The notes beneath the pieces are model-generated. The model was given only the letters and a program-made list of their open reading frames with translations. It searched no databases and was not told the origin of the DNA. From Coix lacryma-jobi var. lacryma-jobi (taxonomy: Eukaryota > Streptophyta > Magnoliopsida > Poales > Poaceae): a DNA stretch of 64,000 bases. Below are positions 44,833 through 54,710 of the stretch, one piece after another (the stretch's first letter is position 1; each line of letters opens with the position of its first letter). The DNA is taken from positions 112,176,660-112,240,659 of the forward strand of contig CM019824.1 of NCBI GenBank assembly GCA_009763385.1, written 5' to 3'. A program made the position numbers and the translations under genes.

Positions 44833-45812
44833 GGGATGCCACAAAAAGAGGTGCCAAGGCCAACAAGAATAGAAGCCTGAATTGGCTCAACCTCTTCCAC
44901 TTCCATGTCACTATCTAAGCTTCTATTGATGATAGCTGTTTTCAGATCTTCAACAGTGGAAAAGAAGACTGTTTTCTTTGCTTCACCCTTCTTCCTTCTC
45001 GACTCTCTATCAAGCTGCACATGTTTCTCATTCTAGTTCCTCTTGAACCTAGAGCATCTCCTGGCTTCATCATCAACTATGGGAGTTGGAGCCTTGCTTT
45101 TCCTCCTCTTCCTGCTAGCGCTTGGGGTGATATTTCCTTCTATAGGAGTAGCCTCGACTTGATTTCCTTCAAAACTCATTGGCTCCTGCCCAATCTCCTC
45201 AACATGCACAAAATTAGAGCTGTTCTGGTACACTTCAAGGATAGGAGGGTGCAGGCTACTTAGGATTTGATTGAGAGCAAAAGCACGGTTGTAAGGGACT
45301 AGGGCGCCTGTGTATCCAGCAGCAACTTCATAGTCAATACCATCATGATCTTCTGGCTCTAGCATGCTTGTAGGAGCCAAGACATTCTCCTCAATGGCCA
45401 TTGGTTGAAATCTAGGCACTCTATATCCAGATGAGGTGCAAGCCTCAGCATTATTTTTCCATAGAGGGCTATCCATTTGAAGCAACAAAGTATCCATGAC
45501 TAGACTTGTTGGCCAGAAGTTCCAACTCTCCACAGGCAGGGGTTTTTTCATAGACAGGAACCTTGAGGTAAACTGAACTATCTGAGCCAGCTCTTCAACA
45601 AGCATCTGAACTAATGGAGCAGGGCCTATAACATCGTGTAGGTTGAGCCTGTTAGCCATCTCCCTGATCTGGTAATCACTTTCAAAATTTTGCTCACAGT
45701 TTCCTGACACAATAAGAGTCCTATCAGCTGAGATTCTATTGGTAAACTTCACAACACATCCTTTGGAGCTTACTGATGCATCTCTGTACTCCCACCCAGA
45801 AGAGTGATCCAT
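44784..45812 (-). pseudogene. LINE ORF1, C-terminal part
   Basis: One frame of about 343 codons with a single TAG at 45,033-45,035. It begins MDHSSGWEYRDASVSSKGC, but this start is suspect because it lies inside the 75-bp inverted repeat. It ends ILVGLGTSFCGIPPSELTD…HPKE, the layout of plant LINE ORF1 C-termini. A basic SASRKRRKSKAPTP region is near 45,110. The N-terminal RNA-binding part usual for plant ORF1 is missing, so the copy is probably 5'-truncated. Confidence 0.65.
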
Positions 45813-45833
45813 GAAGACATATTTCCACTATAG
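45759..45833. repeat. 75-bp inverted repeat, outer arm at the LINE 5' border
   Basis: Reverse complement of 44,758-44,832. Its outer end coincides with the LINE/copia boundary. No flanking duplication makes it a DNA transposon. Confidence 0.9.
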
Positions 45834-46789
45834 CTTGGGAGATGTTTGCCTCCTTGCCTGTGGTATGACTCGTTCTTCTCCTCGAGTTGTCCTTTTGAGG
45901 AAAGGATATTTCAAAATTGGATTTGAACCAACATTTGCATCATGCTAACCTACATGATAAGTTGAGTGCTCCTTTGAGTTGTGTGACCAAGTCTTGGGTT
46001 CCCAAGTACATGCTTGCTAACCCTTCGGGATCCAAGACTCGGGTTGCTTTGTCCTCTTGTGTGTAGATATGAGGACGCGGGGTGGAGAACATGCGCTTGA
46101 TGGAACTTGATCTTTTAGATGTGATCATGATTTGTTAGTTCTCTACATCCCATTTGGAATTGCCTCCAAAGAGGCTTTTGCAGTTGGGTGAGCTTTCATA
46201 TACACTCATACCTTGTACATCTACATCCACGATCTATTTCTTGTGGTATGAGATGGTCTGTCATGTGCTCATTTGTATAGTTCTTGCATGTACATTTTCT
46301 TTTTTATCATGTTTTGTTTTTGTCTCGCATGTGTTACCTTGTATATCATATGTCATGCTAGCTTTGTGTATAGCTTTTGTGGATTAACCACCTTTCATGC
46401 TAGTTTGTGATCCTCCTGAACATTGTGCCATGTTTTACTATACTTCTCCATGAGCTTTATTTGTAGAGGTATGATGTTCATTAGGTATCATTTTCAGGTG
46501 CTAGTTTTGGTTAGCTACATGTACCCTGTTGATATGTTTAGTTCGAGCACTAGCCTTTCCACACTTTTATCATGTTACATGCTTTTGGATCTATTGCTAT
46601 CATTATATTGCATTGTAGCATGTGTTGAGGTTTAGGCTGTGTTTGGGTTGATCATGTCTCTAGGTTGCATTTTGCTCTATAGTGCTTTATCCTGTTGCAT
46701 GGTAGTCTTGACTAGTTTGAATTCAGATCTCCTTGCGGTATCATTCATAGGTAGGCCTCTTTTTGTCGAGAGTTCACCTCATGCTTCTT
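45834..46789 (+). other. copia Z gag/pol linker debris
   Basis: VPKYMLANPSGSKTRVALSSCV is readable near 45,990-46,065, a phrase seen between gag and pol in grass copia elements. The rest (46,090-46,789) is T-rich with short open stretches but no recognisable domain. Confidence 0.5.
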
Positions 46790-47720
46790 ATGTGACTAAC
46801 CATTTTGTGGAGACCTTAAGGTCACACTGGACGAGACGATGCCTTGTATTTCTTCTGCTTTTGAGCTTGCAGGAGAACATGAGCTTGGAGAGAGCTTTTC
46901 GACTCATGGACCCGATCCCACTTCTTCCATGACTTGGGGTTCCATTCGAGCAGCATCTCCAGCGAGCACTAGCTGCACTTGTGGGAGAGACAGCATCTGG
47001 CGAGGGGGAGACGACTTCAGCGTTGCAGGCGCCCTGGAGCTTTTAGCAGATTCACCCCTCTGTAGATGGACGATGACATTGACCAGCACGAGATGCGGTC
47101 CAGGTCTTTTTGTGTCTCATTCCGCTCATTCTGCTTTGGTTGCCCCTTTTGAGCCTAGAGATGTTGGACACATACTTTCTAACCAGTTTCAGATGGATGT
47201 GGATGATATTACCTTTGGTGGCTCCTCTCATGGTATTGTTGGCAAGTTTTAGATTTTATGAGGAGGAAGGTCTAGATGTGGATGATGGGTTCGACATGGG
47301 TGAGGCCAAGCCTCTTTTGACACCCATGGCAATGATGATTGCGATGGACGCAGATAAGGACGGAGAGCCCATGGACTAGATTCAGGCGTCCCTTTGGGAA
47401 TCACACAAGCAGGTGGTCAAGCGCATCATGAGGTACCTCTGATACACTCCTGAGTTTGGGTTTTGTTACTCTTCTTCTTCGACCCCTGTGCTTTGTGGTT
47501 TTTCCGATGTGGATTTTGCTGGCTGTCAGCTTGAGCGTCTCTTGGCTCTTCTCTTGTGTCTTGGTTCTCCTGCAAGCAGTCTAGCTAGCCCAATCCACCA
47601 CCGAGGCCGAGTTTGTTGTTGCCGTGTCCTGTTTTTCACCGAGCCTTTGGATCTATCAACTTTTGCTAGGTTGAGATGTGAGTTTGGTGGGTGTTTCCCT
47701 TTTTGTTTAAGGGAAGCACA
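46790..47720 (+). pseudogene. copia Z pol remnant (integrase C-term, RT and RNase H fragments)
   Basis: Reads DETMPCISSAFELAGEHELG (integrase C-terminal linker, as DETMHCPSSRFEHAGDHEVG in W), then FEPRDVGHILSN (start of RT). It then jumps to DVDDITFGGSSHGIVGKF, skipping the RT core; the catalytic YVDD appears as DVDD. Next come GEAKPLLTPM, QVVKRIMRYL, GFSDVDFAGCQLER and finally LDLSTFARLRCEFGGCFPF. Several frame changes and stops. No function is possible. Confidence 0.8.
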
Positions 47721-49409
47721 GTTTGATGTACATAGGTTTGCTCTGATACTTGTAGGCTTGCTCCGATAGATTAGCTTTAACATGCATTTCATCATGTATT
47801 TCAGTGCATTTTAGAGCTTCATGTATATAGTAATGAGAATGAGACTATGCTCTGTTTGGTATGCCCTGTTAATTCATGATGATGCTTGTAGCTTAGGCTC
47901 TTTTTGATCACTTGATACATGTTATGAGCTAAGCTATTTTTGCAAATGGCTTGATTAATCAACTATGAAACCTTTAATTTGTTCACCATTGAGATTGACA
48001 ACTAGCATGGGTAGGATGTGTTGAGATCACTTGAGCTATCTTTTGTATGCTAGGTTGCTATGTCTCTTGTACTGAGTCATTCACTTGCTTGGATTGTTCA
48101 TATTTACCTTGTGCTTAAAATTTGATCCAAGTCTAGTGAAATGAAAAGATCGAGATGGGATTGCATGTGTCAGCACATCATGGTATCGAGACTGTTTCTC
48201 ATTGCACAATTGAGTTAAACTTGAGCCGTGTAGTGTAAGACCGAAACCGGTGCTTTAAGCTTCCGATTGCTTTTCTTGCATAGGCTTAGCCCAGTTGAAA
48301 AGTTAGGCAATGACCATGCTCTCAACCTCTTGCAATCACATGCTTAAATTTGAACTTGTGTTTTTACCGCTGCAAATTCCGATTAAAATTGATAATGACA
48401 CAAGTCTATGCTTCCTTCTATGGCATGATGATTGAACTTTGCTAGGGGTAGTTCACCTTTCATACATGAGTTAGCACTTGTTTGATTTCCTGTCTATTCA
48501 TGTTTAGTGCTATTTTATTGGTGAACTCCTTTTCAAATGGCTTAAAACTGCTCACTAGCTTATTTTGTTCATATTTTGTATTCTGTGATCAGTTTGAGCC
48601 TTTGCTAGCACTTATGCTTGTTGCTTAGTTGTCGGATCAGCACTCTTTAGAGCATTCTTTCACTCTAACGACTATATACCTGAAGCTACTGACATGCATT
48701 TCATACTCATGTGCATATGTCTTGCTCCGATAGGCATGGCCTAGCTCCGTCTAGCTTGTTTGAGCTCGTTTTCCCTTAATGATCGATTGCAATTGTCCCC
48801 AACGGGGAGAATTTTTGGTGTATGGTGACAATTTGCAAATTGTGTGCCTCACTTGTCGAGGGGGAGTTCTTTTAGCAAGGGGAGCTGACTGGCACATGTT
48901 TAGGGGGAGTTTGCTGCTTGCTCTTTTGTGTGTTTGAGTTTTGATTTCTTTTGTGTGTTTGAGTTTCAGTTGGTATGGAGCTTTCTACTAGTTGTGTTGA
49001 GCCTTTGTGCCTCTATCTTGAGGGACTAGCAACTTCGCATTCTTATGCGCTCTCAGTTTCAGTTGGTATCGAGCTTTCAGCTAGTGGTGTTGGGCCCTTT
49101 CTGCCTCTTCTTGAGGACTAGCTTTTTCTTGACTTGATTGCGTCGAGCCGTTGCCCATGTCTTTGGGAACCAAGTCTTTCGCTCTTTATGGTCAAGTTTT
49201 GCTCTATGATGAGTTGTTGCTACGATCCTTTGCTTGGTTCTGTAGAACCATTACCCATGTCTTTGGGGACAAAGCTTTGCTTATCTCAATTTGTCCTTCT
49301 TCGGCTTTTATCTTGGTTTTTGGACATCTTGAGTGAGCTTCTTCTTCTATCTACTTCTATTTTCTTTTTGTCTTTGATTATGGATACTCTGTGTTGATGA
49401 TGCACTCAT
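47721..49409 (+). other. copia Z 3' untranslated region
   Basis: About 1.7 kb, non-coding. It matches the W 3' region in reverse: for example the AAGTCTAGTGAAATGAAAAGATC block at ~48,130 corresponds to ~61,360. Near 48,950-49,270 there are repeated TTTGAGTTT.. and CAGTTGGTAT.GAGCTTTC blocks and GCCCATGTCTTTGGG.AC blocks. Confidence 0.6.
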
Positions 49410-49421
49410 CAAGGGGGAGAT
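49410..49421 (+). promoter_or_regulatory. copia Z polypurine tract
   Basis: CAAGGGGGAGAT immediately before the LTR start TGCGAACACAAGG. The W element has the same arrangement. Confidence 0.82.
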
Positions 49422-49954
49422 TGCGAACACAAGGTTGATATGTGCCCTTGTGGTTCCTTTCCTGAGTGATGAGCGATCGGTCAACAGGCTCACCGGTAGG
49501 GGTGAGTGGCAACATGTGTCTCTTGGCTGTGTTTATGTGCAGGTGTGGAGCTCAGAGACAGTGGTCGATGGCGAGGTGAAGGTCAAGTAGAGACATGTCG
49601 TGCCGATGGACCGGGAGCGGTGAAGGGCAGACATGAGGCTTGGACCGACGGACCGGGAGACCGGAGGACCAGTTGTGGTAGCCGGCACGTGGCATCAGCG
49701 AGCAAGAGCGCATGGGGATGTGCAGTGCATCGGTCAAGTCAGGAGGAATACGATGGCATCATGGCACTTGGCAGGAGGTCGGACACGGGCTTGCGTGCGG
49801 CGCAAGTGCCGTCGGCCGAGTCAAGATGGAAGACGAAGGCATTGTGCCCGGCGTGGAGGCTGGACATGCATCGGCATCGGTGCTGGTGGTCGGGGTGTGC
49901 AAACCACATCCCGTCTACGGCGCGGGTTTGGTAGTTGAGCCTCGAAAAACTACC

Positions 49955-50150
49955 CTAGACAGTTTCCGAGTTTGGGCCTCAAAACTTGGGGTGGCCGGTT
50001 TTCGAGTTTGGGCCTCAAAACTTGGGGTGGACGGTTTTCCATGTTTGGGCCTCAAAACCTGGGCTGGTGGGTTTTTGAGTTTGGGCCACAAAACTCAGCC
50101 GAGGACACTGGTTTCTCGGTTTCAGCCTCAAAACCGGGGGAGGTTCCAAA
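49955..50150 (+). repeat. ~50-bp subrepeats in the copia U3 (also 18,540-18,770 and 59,765-60,030)
   Basis: Four units of the form TTYCGAGTTTGGGCCTCAAAAC followed by a CTTGGGGTGG-like linker lie upstream of the TATA box. Equivalent arrays are in the V and W LTRs. Confidence 0.82.
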
Positions 50151-50395
50151 AGGAACGGTCAACGCGTGGCGGTTCCGAGAGGCTTGCGTTGCGGCAAAGC
50201 TATCGGTGAGGAAGGCGCGACGGTCGACGGGACGACACGTGGCGGCATTCTGAGGCTTGCGTCGAGGCGAAGCTAAGGATGTGGACGGCGCTTGGCCGTT
50301 AGATCAAGACTTGGTAGAGTTGGACCAGAATACCCCTAGGGTTAGCCTGTTCGCTCTTTGTATCTAGGAGTAGAAGGGGAATAAGTGTATTAGGC

Positions 50396-50404
50396 GATAA
50401 ATAG
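50396..50404 (+). promoter_or_regulatory. TATA box of copia Z LTR
   Basis: GATAAATAG followed by AGAGGCAGCCCC, at the position matching the V LTR TATA. Confidence 0.62.
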
Positions 50405-51438
50405 AGAGGCAGCCCCTCCTCTCATTACATCCTTGCAGCATTTCATTCTCTTAGCCCTCGCTAGGTTTTCTTTCACCTGCTGCCTATGATCTGCAGAGAG
50501 CAAGACAATACCTCTGTGTACTTGTGATTTTGAGGAAACGAGACCGTAATCTCGTTGTTGTCTCGTGGGTTCGAGACACGGCTGAAATCATGATCAATTC
50601 GTGTTTTGGTGTAGTGTTCTTCGCGTTTCGGTTTTTGCCTTCTCGGAGATTTGCCCCGTTCTTCCTCTCTGAGAGATGGTTTTCGATTTCGCTTGAACCA
50701 GCTTGTGCTAGATCGTGAGACCCTTCTTTCCACTGAAGGAATCCCTCTCTAACCTCATGAGCTAGTATATCGAATTGTTTACATTTTGGATCGTGTTCTT
50801 CTCCCTTTGCCCCGGATTTCTTCGATTCACCATTTGGAGTTAGGTTTGAGCCATGATCTCCTAGGAGTAGCTCAGTAACATCCTTGTGACCCCTCATACC
50901 AAGTCTAAGTCTTCGAGCTTTTGATTTGAGGGAGATCGGATTGAATCGCCGAATAACTGCACTATTTTCGAGGCCATTGGACGCTGGGCACGGGAGCATC
51001 GGACACTCCTGTTCCACGTGTCGAAGAACTGACTTTTTGTGTGGGCATCGGATGCAGGACATCAGACACTTCCACGTCTTTGCATCGGATGCTGACCTAT
51101 CACTGTAGCAGCGTTCGATGGTCGAACAGTAAGGTTCCAGAACTGCTGGTTTTACATCGGACGCGTCCACCAGGTAGGCGGTGAATTGTTCACTGTTTCG
51201 TCCATAGTTCGTTCGTCCGACTTCGGATTTGGTTTCTGGCTTTTGCGTTGGGTTTCTTGGATTGTGTAGAGTCCCGCTGTGCTTCTCGGAAGCATCCACC
51301 CTACATTTAGGGTCGTGGACACTACCAAGTCCGTGTCTTGCTTTTGGGGTGACTTTCTGGGACAAGGACCATCTATTTCTCGAGAAGAAATTTGAGGCTC
51401 TCATTCACCCGCCCTCTGGTCACCAATTTGGTCCTTCA

Positions 51439-52205
51439 GGGTCCCATGACAATGTACCTAGTTTTGCCACTAATGGGATCAGAGGGCAGGGTGCGGCACG
51501 TAGCGGCGACCACAAGTGTCAATAGGAGACAACATAGTACGACCAAGGCCGTCCCATGGAGGGGCCAGCCGGTGCGTCGCCCAAGGGCCCATGAGGTCGG
51601 GGCCCATGACCCATGTGTAGTATACCACATAGCAGATCGCGTGATGTTCAGCCAATCAGCTTCCGTCGGTCAGGCTTCCATCGTCCCTCGATCAGGCTTC
51701 TATCGCTAGATCATTCGGCCGTGCGACTCTATTCTTGTCACGATTCGTGAACTCGCGTACGGAGTAATCGCGTCTCGCAACTGCCGACTGGATCGCGTGC
51801 GGAGGCTGGAGGCTGGACGTGCAGTGCAGGAGCGCCGGAGGCCAGAGCGGCGAGTGGGGCTACGACTACGACGTGCCGCATGCCGCGTGGAAAATTGAAG
51901 CTATTGAAAAATTGTTTGTGGTCAACTATGCTACAAGAAAGATTAAATGGCTTGGCTATGTGCAACATTGAGAAGGATAATTTAGATACAATTGATCTTG
52001 AAGGTGTTCTTGAAGATTTTCCATCAAGAAATGCCCGAAAATGCTTTTTTTAAAAAGCACTAAAGCACCATAATTTATTCGAGGTAACTATCATAGTTAT
52101 TTTGTCATTTTAATCTTCTTTGATGTATTGTTAGCTTATCAAGAAGAATTAAATACATGGTACAATCTATCTCTTATCAATAGTATTATATACTTTAATC
52201 ATTCT
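51439..52205 (+). mobile_element. hAT transposon remnant
   Basis: Lies between the Z LTR and the S LTR. The left half (51,439-51,890) is GC-rich with no coding recognised. The right half carries the end of a hAT transposase (51,889-52,053) and an AT-rich tail. It could be an internally deleted element, but I could not define both terminal inverted repeats. Confidence 0.5.
51889..52053 (+). pseudogene. hAT-type transposase, C-terminal dimerisation fragment
   Basis: Open to TAA at 52,051. It includes KLKLLKN, STMLQERLNGLAMCNIEKD and VLEDFPSRNARK. This is the end of the hAT dimerisation domain found in plant hAT/ZMYM1-like proteins. Upstream domains are absent. Confidence 0.7.
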
Positions 52206-53089
52206 TGAAAGGATCAAATCAGACTAGAGGGGGGTGAATAGGTGATTTTCTGCTAACTGAAACTTCACAAACTAAAACTTGTAGTTAGATAACAACCGGT
52301 ATTACCGGTTTGTTTGTGTAGGTACTACCGGGTATGAGACACCGGTAGTACCGACACAAACAAACGACACTACCGGAACCCTAAAGAGAAACAACAAATC
52401 CAATGTATGTGAGCTATGAATGTAAATCAAAGGAATGCCCCACTTCCCTAAGTGTTGTAGACGAAGATTCTATCCTCTCCAAGCCTTGGTCACTTCCCCC
52501 GGTGTAGATCGAGCCTTCCCAACCTAAGAAAGAGATAGGGAGAGGAAGAACACGAAGAACACAAGTACAAGCACAATATCCAAAGTAGATATAACAACAA
52601 GCACAAGGGACACAGCGATTTATCCCGAGGTTCGGCCAAACCACTAAGGAGTGCTTACGTCCTCGTTGTTGAGGTGACAACCAAGGTCGGAGTCTTTTTC
52701 ACCTCCTTGCCTCACCCAAGCAACCACAAAGGCTACTCGAGTTTCTCCACTAGAAATCACAGGGGGTAATACAAACGCTTCGGGGAGCCCTCACAAATGA
52801 ATCAACACGGGCTACCACGAAGAACACCTAACTGGCTAGGGTTCAAAGAACCCAGGAGTAATAGACACAAACCAAGCCGGCTAGATGTGGAACCAAGTGC
52901 TCCAGTCGTAGATCAAAGCTTCCCACTCTCTAATCTCACTTCCCTAGCTCAAATCTTGCAATGGAATGAATTTTGGAGCAAAGGGGGAGAGAGAGGGGAG
53001 GAGTCTATGCTTGGAGAGTGTTTTGTCAGCTGGTAGGTCGCAATGAATGAGTAGAGTGAGTGGGTGACGGTTAGAAATGAAGTGGAGGG

Positions 53090-53099
53090 CTATTTATAG
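53090..53099 (-). promoter_or_regulatory. TATA box of S LTR
   Basis: CTATAAATAG on the minus strand, a near-consensus box directly downstream of the palindrome array. Confidence 0.75.
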
Positions 53100-53109
53100 T
53101 CCCCCAGTC

Positions 53110-53790
53110 CCGAGGCTTGTCGGTAGTACCGACCACCCATGGTCGGTAGTACCGACCAACCAAAAACCGTTGCGCTAGATCTGAGTTGACTTAGATCCAG
53201 CCACCGACCAAAGGTCGGTACCACCGAGGGTCGGTAGTACCGACCTTATGGCAGTAGCTACCGCCAGGCCAAAATGTCCGCGAACAGAGAGCTCCGCAGA
53301 AAGATACTCGGACGCTCGGTAGCTACCGACCAGGGTCGGTACCACCGAGGGTCGGTAGTACCGACCTTATGGCGGTACTACCGCCAAGTCAATTAGCGCA
53401 CCAACAGAGAGCTTCGCAGATCGGCCTCGGGGGCTCGGTACCTACCGACCAGGTTCGGTACTACCGGGCTTGATAGTACCAGCTTTTATAGCGGTACTAC
53501 TGCCAAGCCATTTTGAGCACGAACAGAGAGGTCTGCAAAAAACGGTCTCTCTACCGGCCAAGGTCGGTACCACCGAGGGTCGGTAGTACCGGCCTTCTGG
53601 CGGTACTACCGCCAAGTCATTTTTGAGCCAACACAGAGAAGGTGTTAGAATGGTCTAGATGGTTGTTAGTACCGACCTTATGGCGGTACTACCTCTAGTT
53701 CAAAAAGAACTCCATCACAGAGCATTGCGCGCTGCTTCCCTGGTCGGTACTACCGACCCCCATGGTCGGTACTATCGACTTCATAGAAAA
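53110..53790. repeat. palindrome array in S U3 (GGTCGGTAGTACCGACC type)
   Basis: About five diverged ~130-bp units. Each holds GGTCGGTANTACCGACC and GGCGGTACTACCGCC self-complementary words separated by AACAGAGAGCTYCGCAGA-like linkers. The same words recur at 57,262-57,345 upstream of the accessory ORF. Confidence 0.88.
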
Positions 53791-54121
53791 ACGTCTACGT
53801 GTTCGTGATCGTGCGGTGACTCTCAAGCAAACTTTAGTTAGTCGATTTGAGCACTTTTCTCCACCCCTAGTCAACCTAATTTGTACCCCTCTTGATAGTC
53901 CGGCTTACCTATAACTCAAGTTTAAAATCAAACTTTCAACCCACCACTTGAGCTAGGCAACTTTTGTCCAACTATACTCAACGTGCTTTGTTCACGAGAT
54001 TTCAACATTTCAAATCTTTCTAAGGACTAACACCTGCATACATGCTTTTATAAATCCATTAGTCCCTAATTTGATTGTCATTAATTATCCAAAACCCACA
54101 TTGGGGGCGAATGCACTTACA

Positions 54122-54136
54122 AACTCCCCCTTTTTG
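54122..54136 (-). promoter_or_regulatory. S polypurine tract
   Basis: AACTCCCCCTTTTTG in plus reading, i.e. CAAAAAGGGGGAGTT before TGTAAGTGCATTCG. A similar CTCCCCCTTTGG occurs at 54,658-54,669, near the end of the accessory ORF. Confidence 0.8.
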
Positions 54137-54710
54137 GTAATTGATGACAACCAACTTAGGCTTACAAAGAGGATAGAAAGAATTGAAGCTTTTGAATTCC
54201 AAAATTTAGATCAAGCTCCCCCTTAGTGTATGCTATGGATTTTGAATTTCAATCCTTGTTTAGAAACAAGGTTACATACACAAGGACAAAAGCTGCCCCT
54301 AAATTTTGCAATCCGTGGGGTGCCTAATTGTGTGACAACACAGTATACAATAATTTGTGATGCATGAACATTATGACATGGTGATTCACATAACAATAAG
54401 ATAAGCGAAATCGAATGGCTATGGAAGAAAGAAAAGGACTCAAATCACATAGCTATATCGAAAACAACATACACCAATCTTGACATGAGCAACATATAGA
54501 GAATTAACCATAAATAGATATTACAATAAGCCCAAATGTATGAAATCCTCTAACACACATAGTTCATCACAAATTTAAACAAAGTAGTCACCACACTTAG
54601 TTCTCTTAGCTCAACTCTCTCAAAAGCTACCTATTACATCATTAATAAACCCTAACACTCCCCCTTTGGCATCAAATGCCAAAAAGGGTAGGCCACGATA
54701 AGCAAAGGAT
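54137..54710 (-). other. S 3' untranslated region
   Basis: AT-rich, non-coding. It contains CAAGCTCCCCCTTAGTG (~54,210) and ACACTCCCCCTTTGG (~54,655), two additional PPT-like runs. Confidence 0.6.

Larger units (their letters stand above)
41357..45833 (-). mobile_element. L1-type LINE (non-LTR retrotransposon), 3' end displaced by Y2
   Basis: Minus orientation: ORF1 C-terminal part (45,812-44,784), short spacer, ORF2 (44,607 to 41,357) with endonuclease, RT and the start of the zf-RVT region. The 3' tail and poly(A) would lie beyond the Y2 insertion and are not in the window. The 5' border at 45,833 coincides with the end of a 75-bp inverted repeat. It abuts copia Z directly. Confidence 0.85.
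45834..51438 (+). mobile_element. copia element Z, internally deleted, 3' LTR present
   Basis: Plus orientation: gag-end/linker debris, a collapsed pol (46,790-47,720), 3' untranslated region, PPT (49,410-49,421) and 3' LTR (49,422-51,438). The RNase H end LDLSTFARLRCEF matches W (LDQSTFARLRGEL), and the 3' region is collinear with W in reverse orientation, so Z, V and W belong to one family group. The 5' half is missing on the far side of the LINE. Confidence 0.8.
49422..51438 (+). repeat. copia Z 3' LTR (2,017 bp)
   Basis: TGCGAACACAAGGTTG…CAATTTGGTCCTTCA. It has ~50-bp subrepeats (49,955-50,150), GATAAATAG (50,396-50,404) as TATA, and GCATCGGA-type words downstream (50,975-51,180). It has the same architecture as the V LTR in opposite orientation. 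Confidence 0.88.
52206..54121 (-). repeat. S 3' LTR (1,916 bp)
   Basis: Plus reading TGAAAGGATCAAATCAGACTAGAGG…AATGCACTTACA. TATA on the minus strand at 53,099-53,090 and a dense palindrome array upstream of it. Left flank ATTCT. Confidence 0.82.

Noticed and set aside
44758..45833. DNA transposon with 75-bp terminal inverted repeats
   Set aside because: No target duplication flanks the arms, and the interval encodes the C-terminal part of a LINE ORF1 in line with ORF2.
46150..46640. T-rich open frames with many hydrophobic residues (46,154-46,635), possibly membrane proteins
   Set aside because: Low-complexity T-rich DNA yields Phe/Leu/Val runs. No start context or family supports them, and they lie in copia debris.
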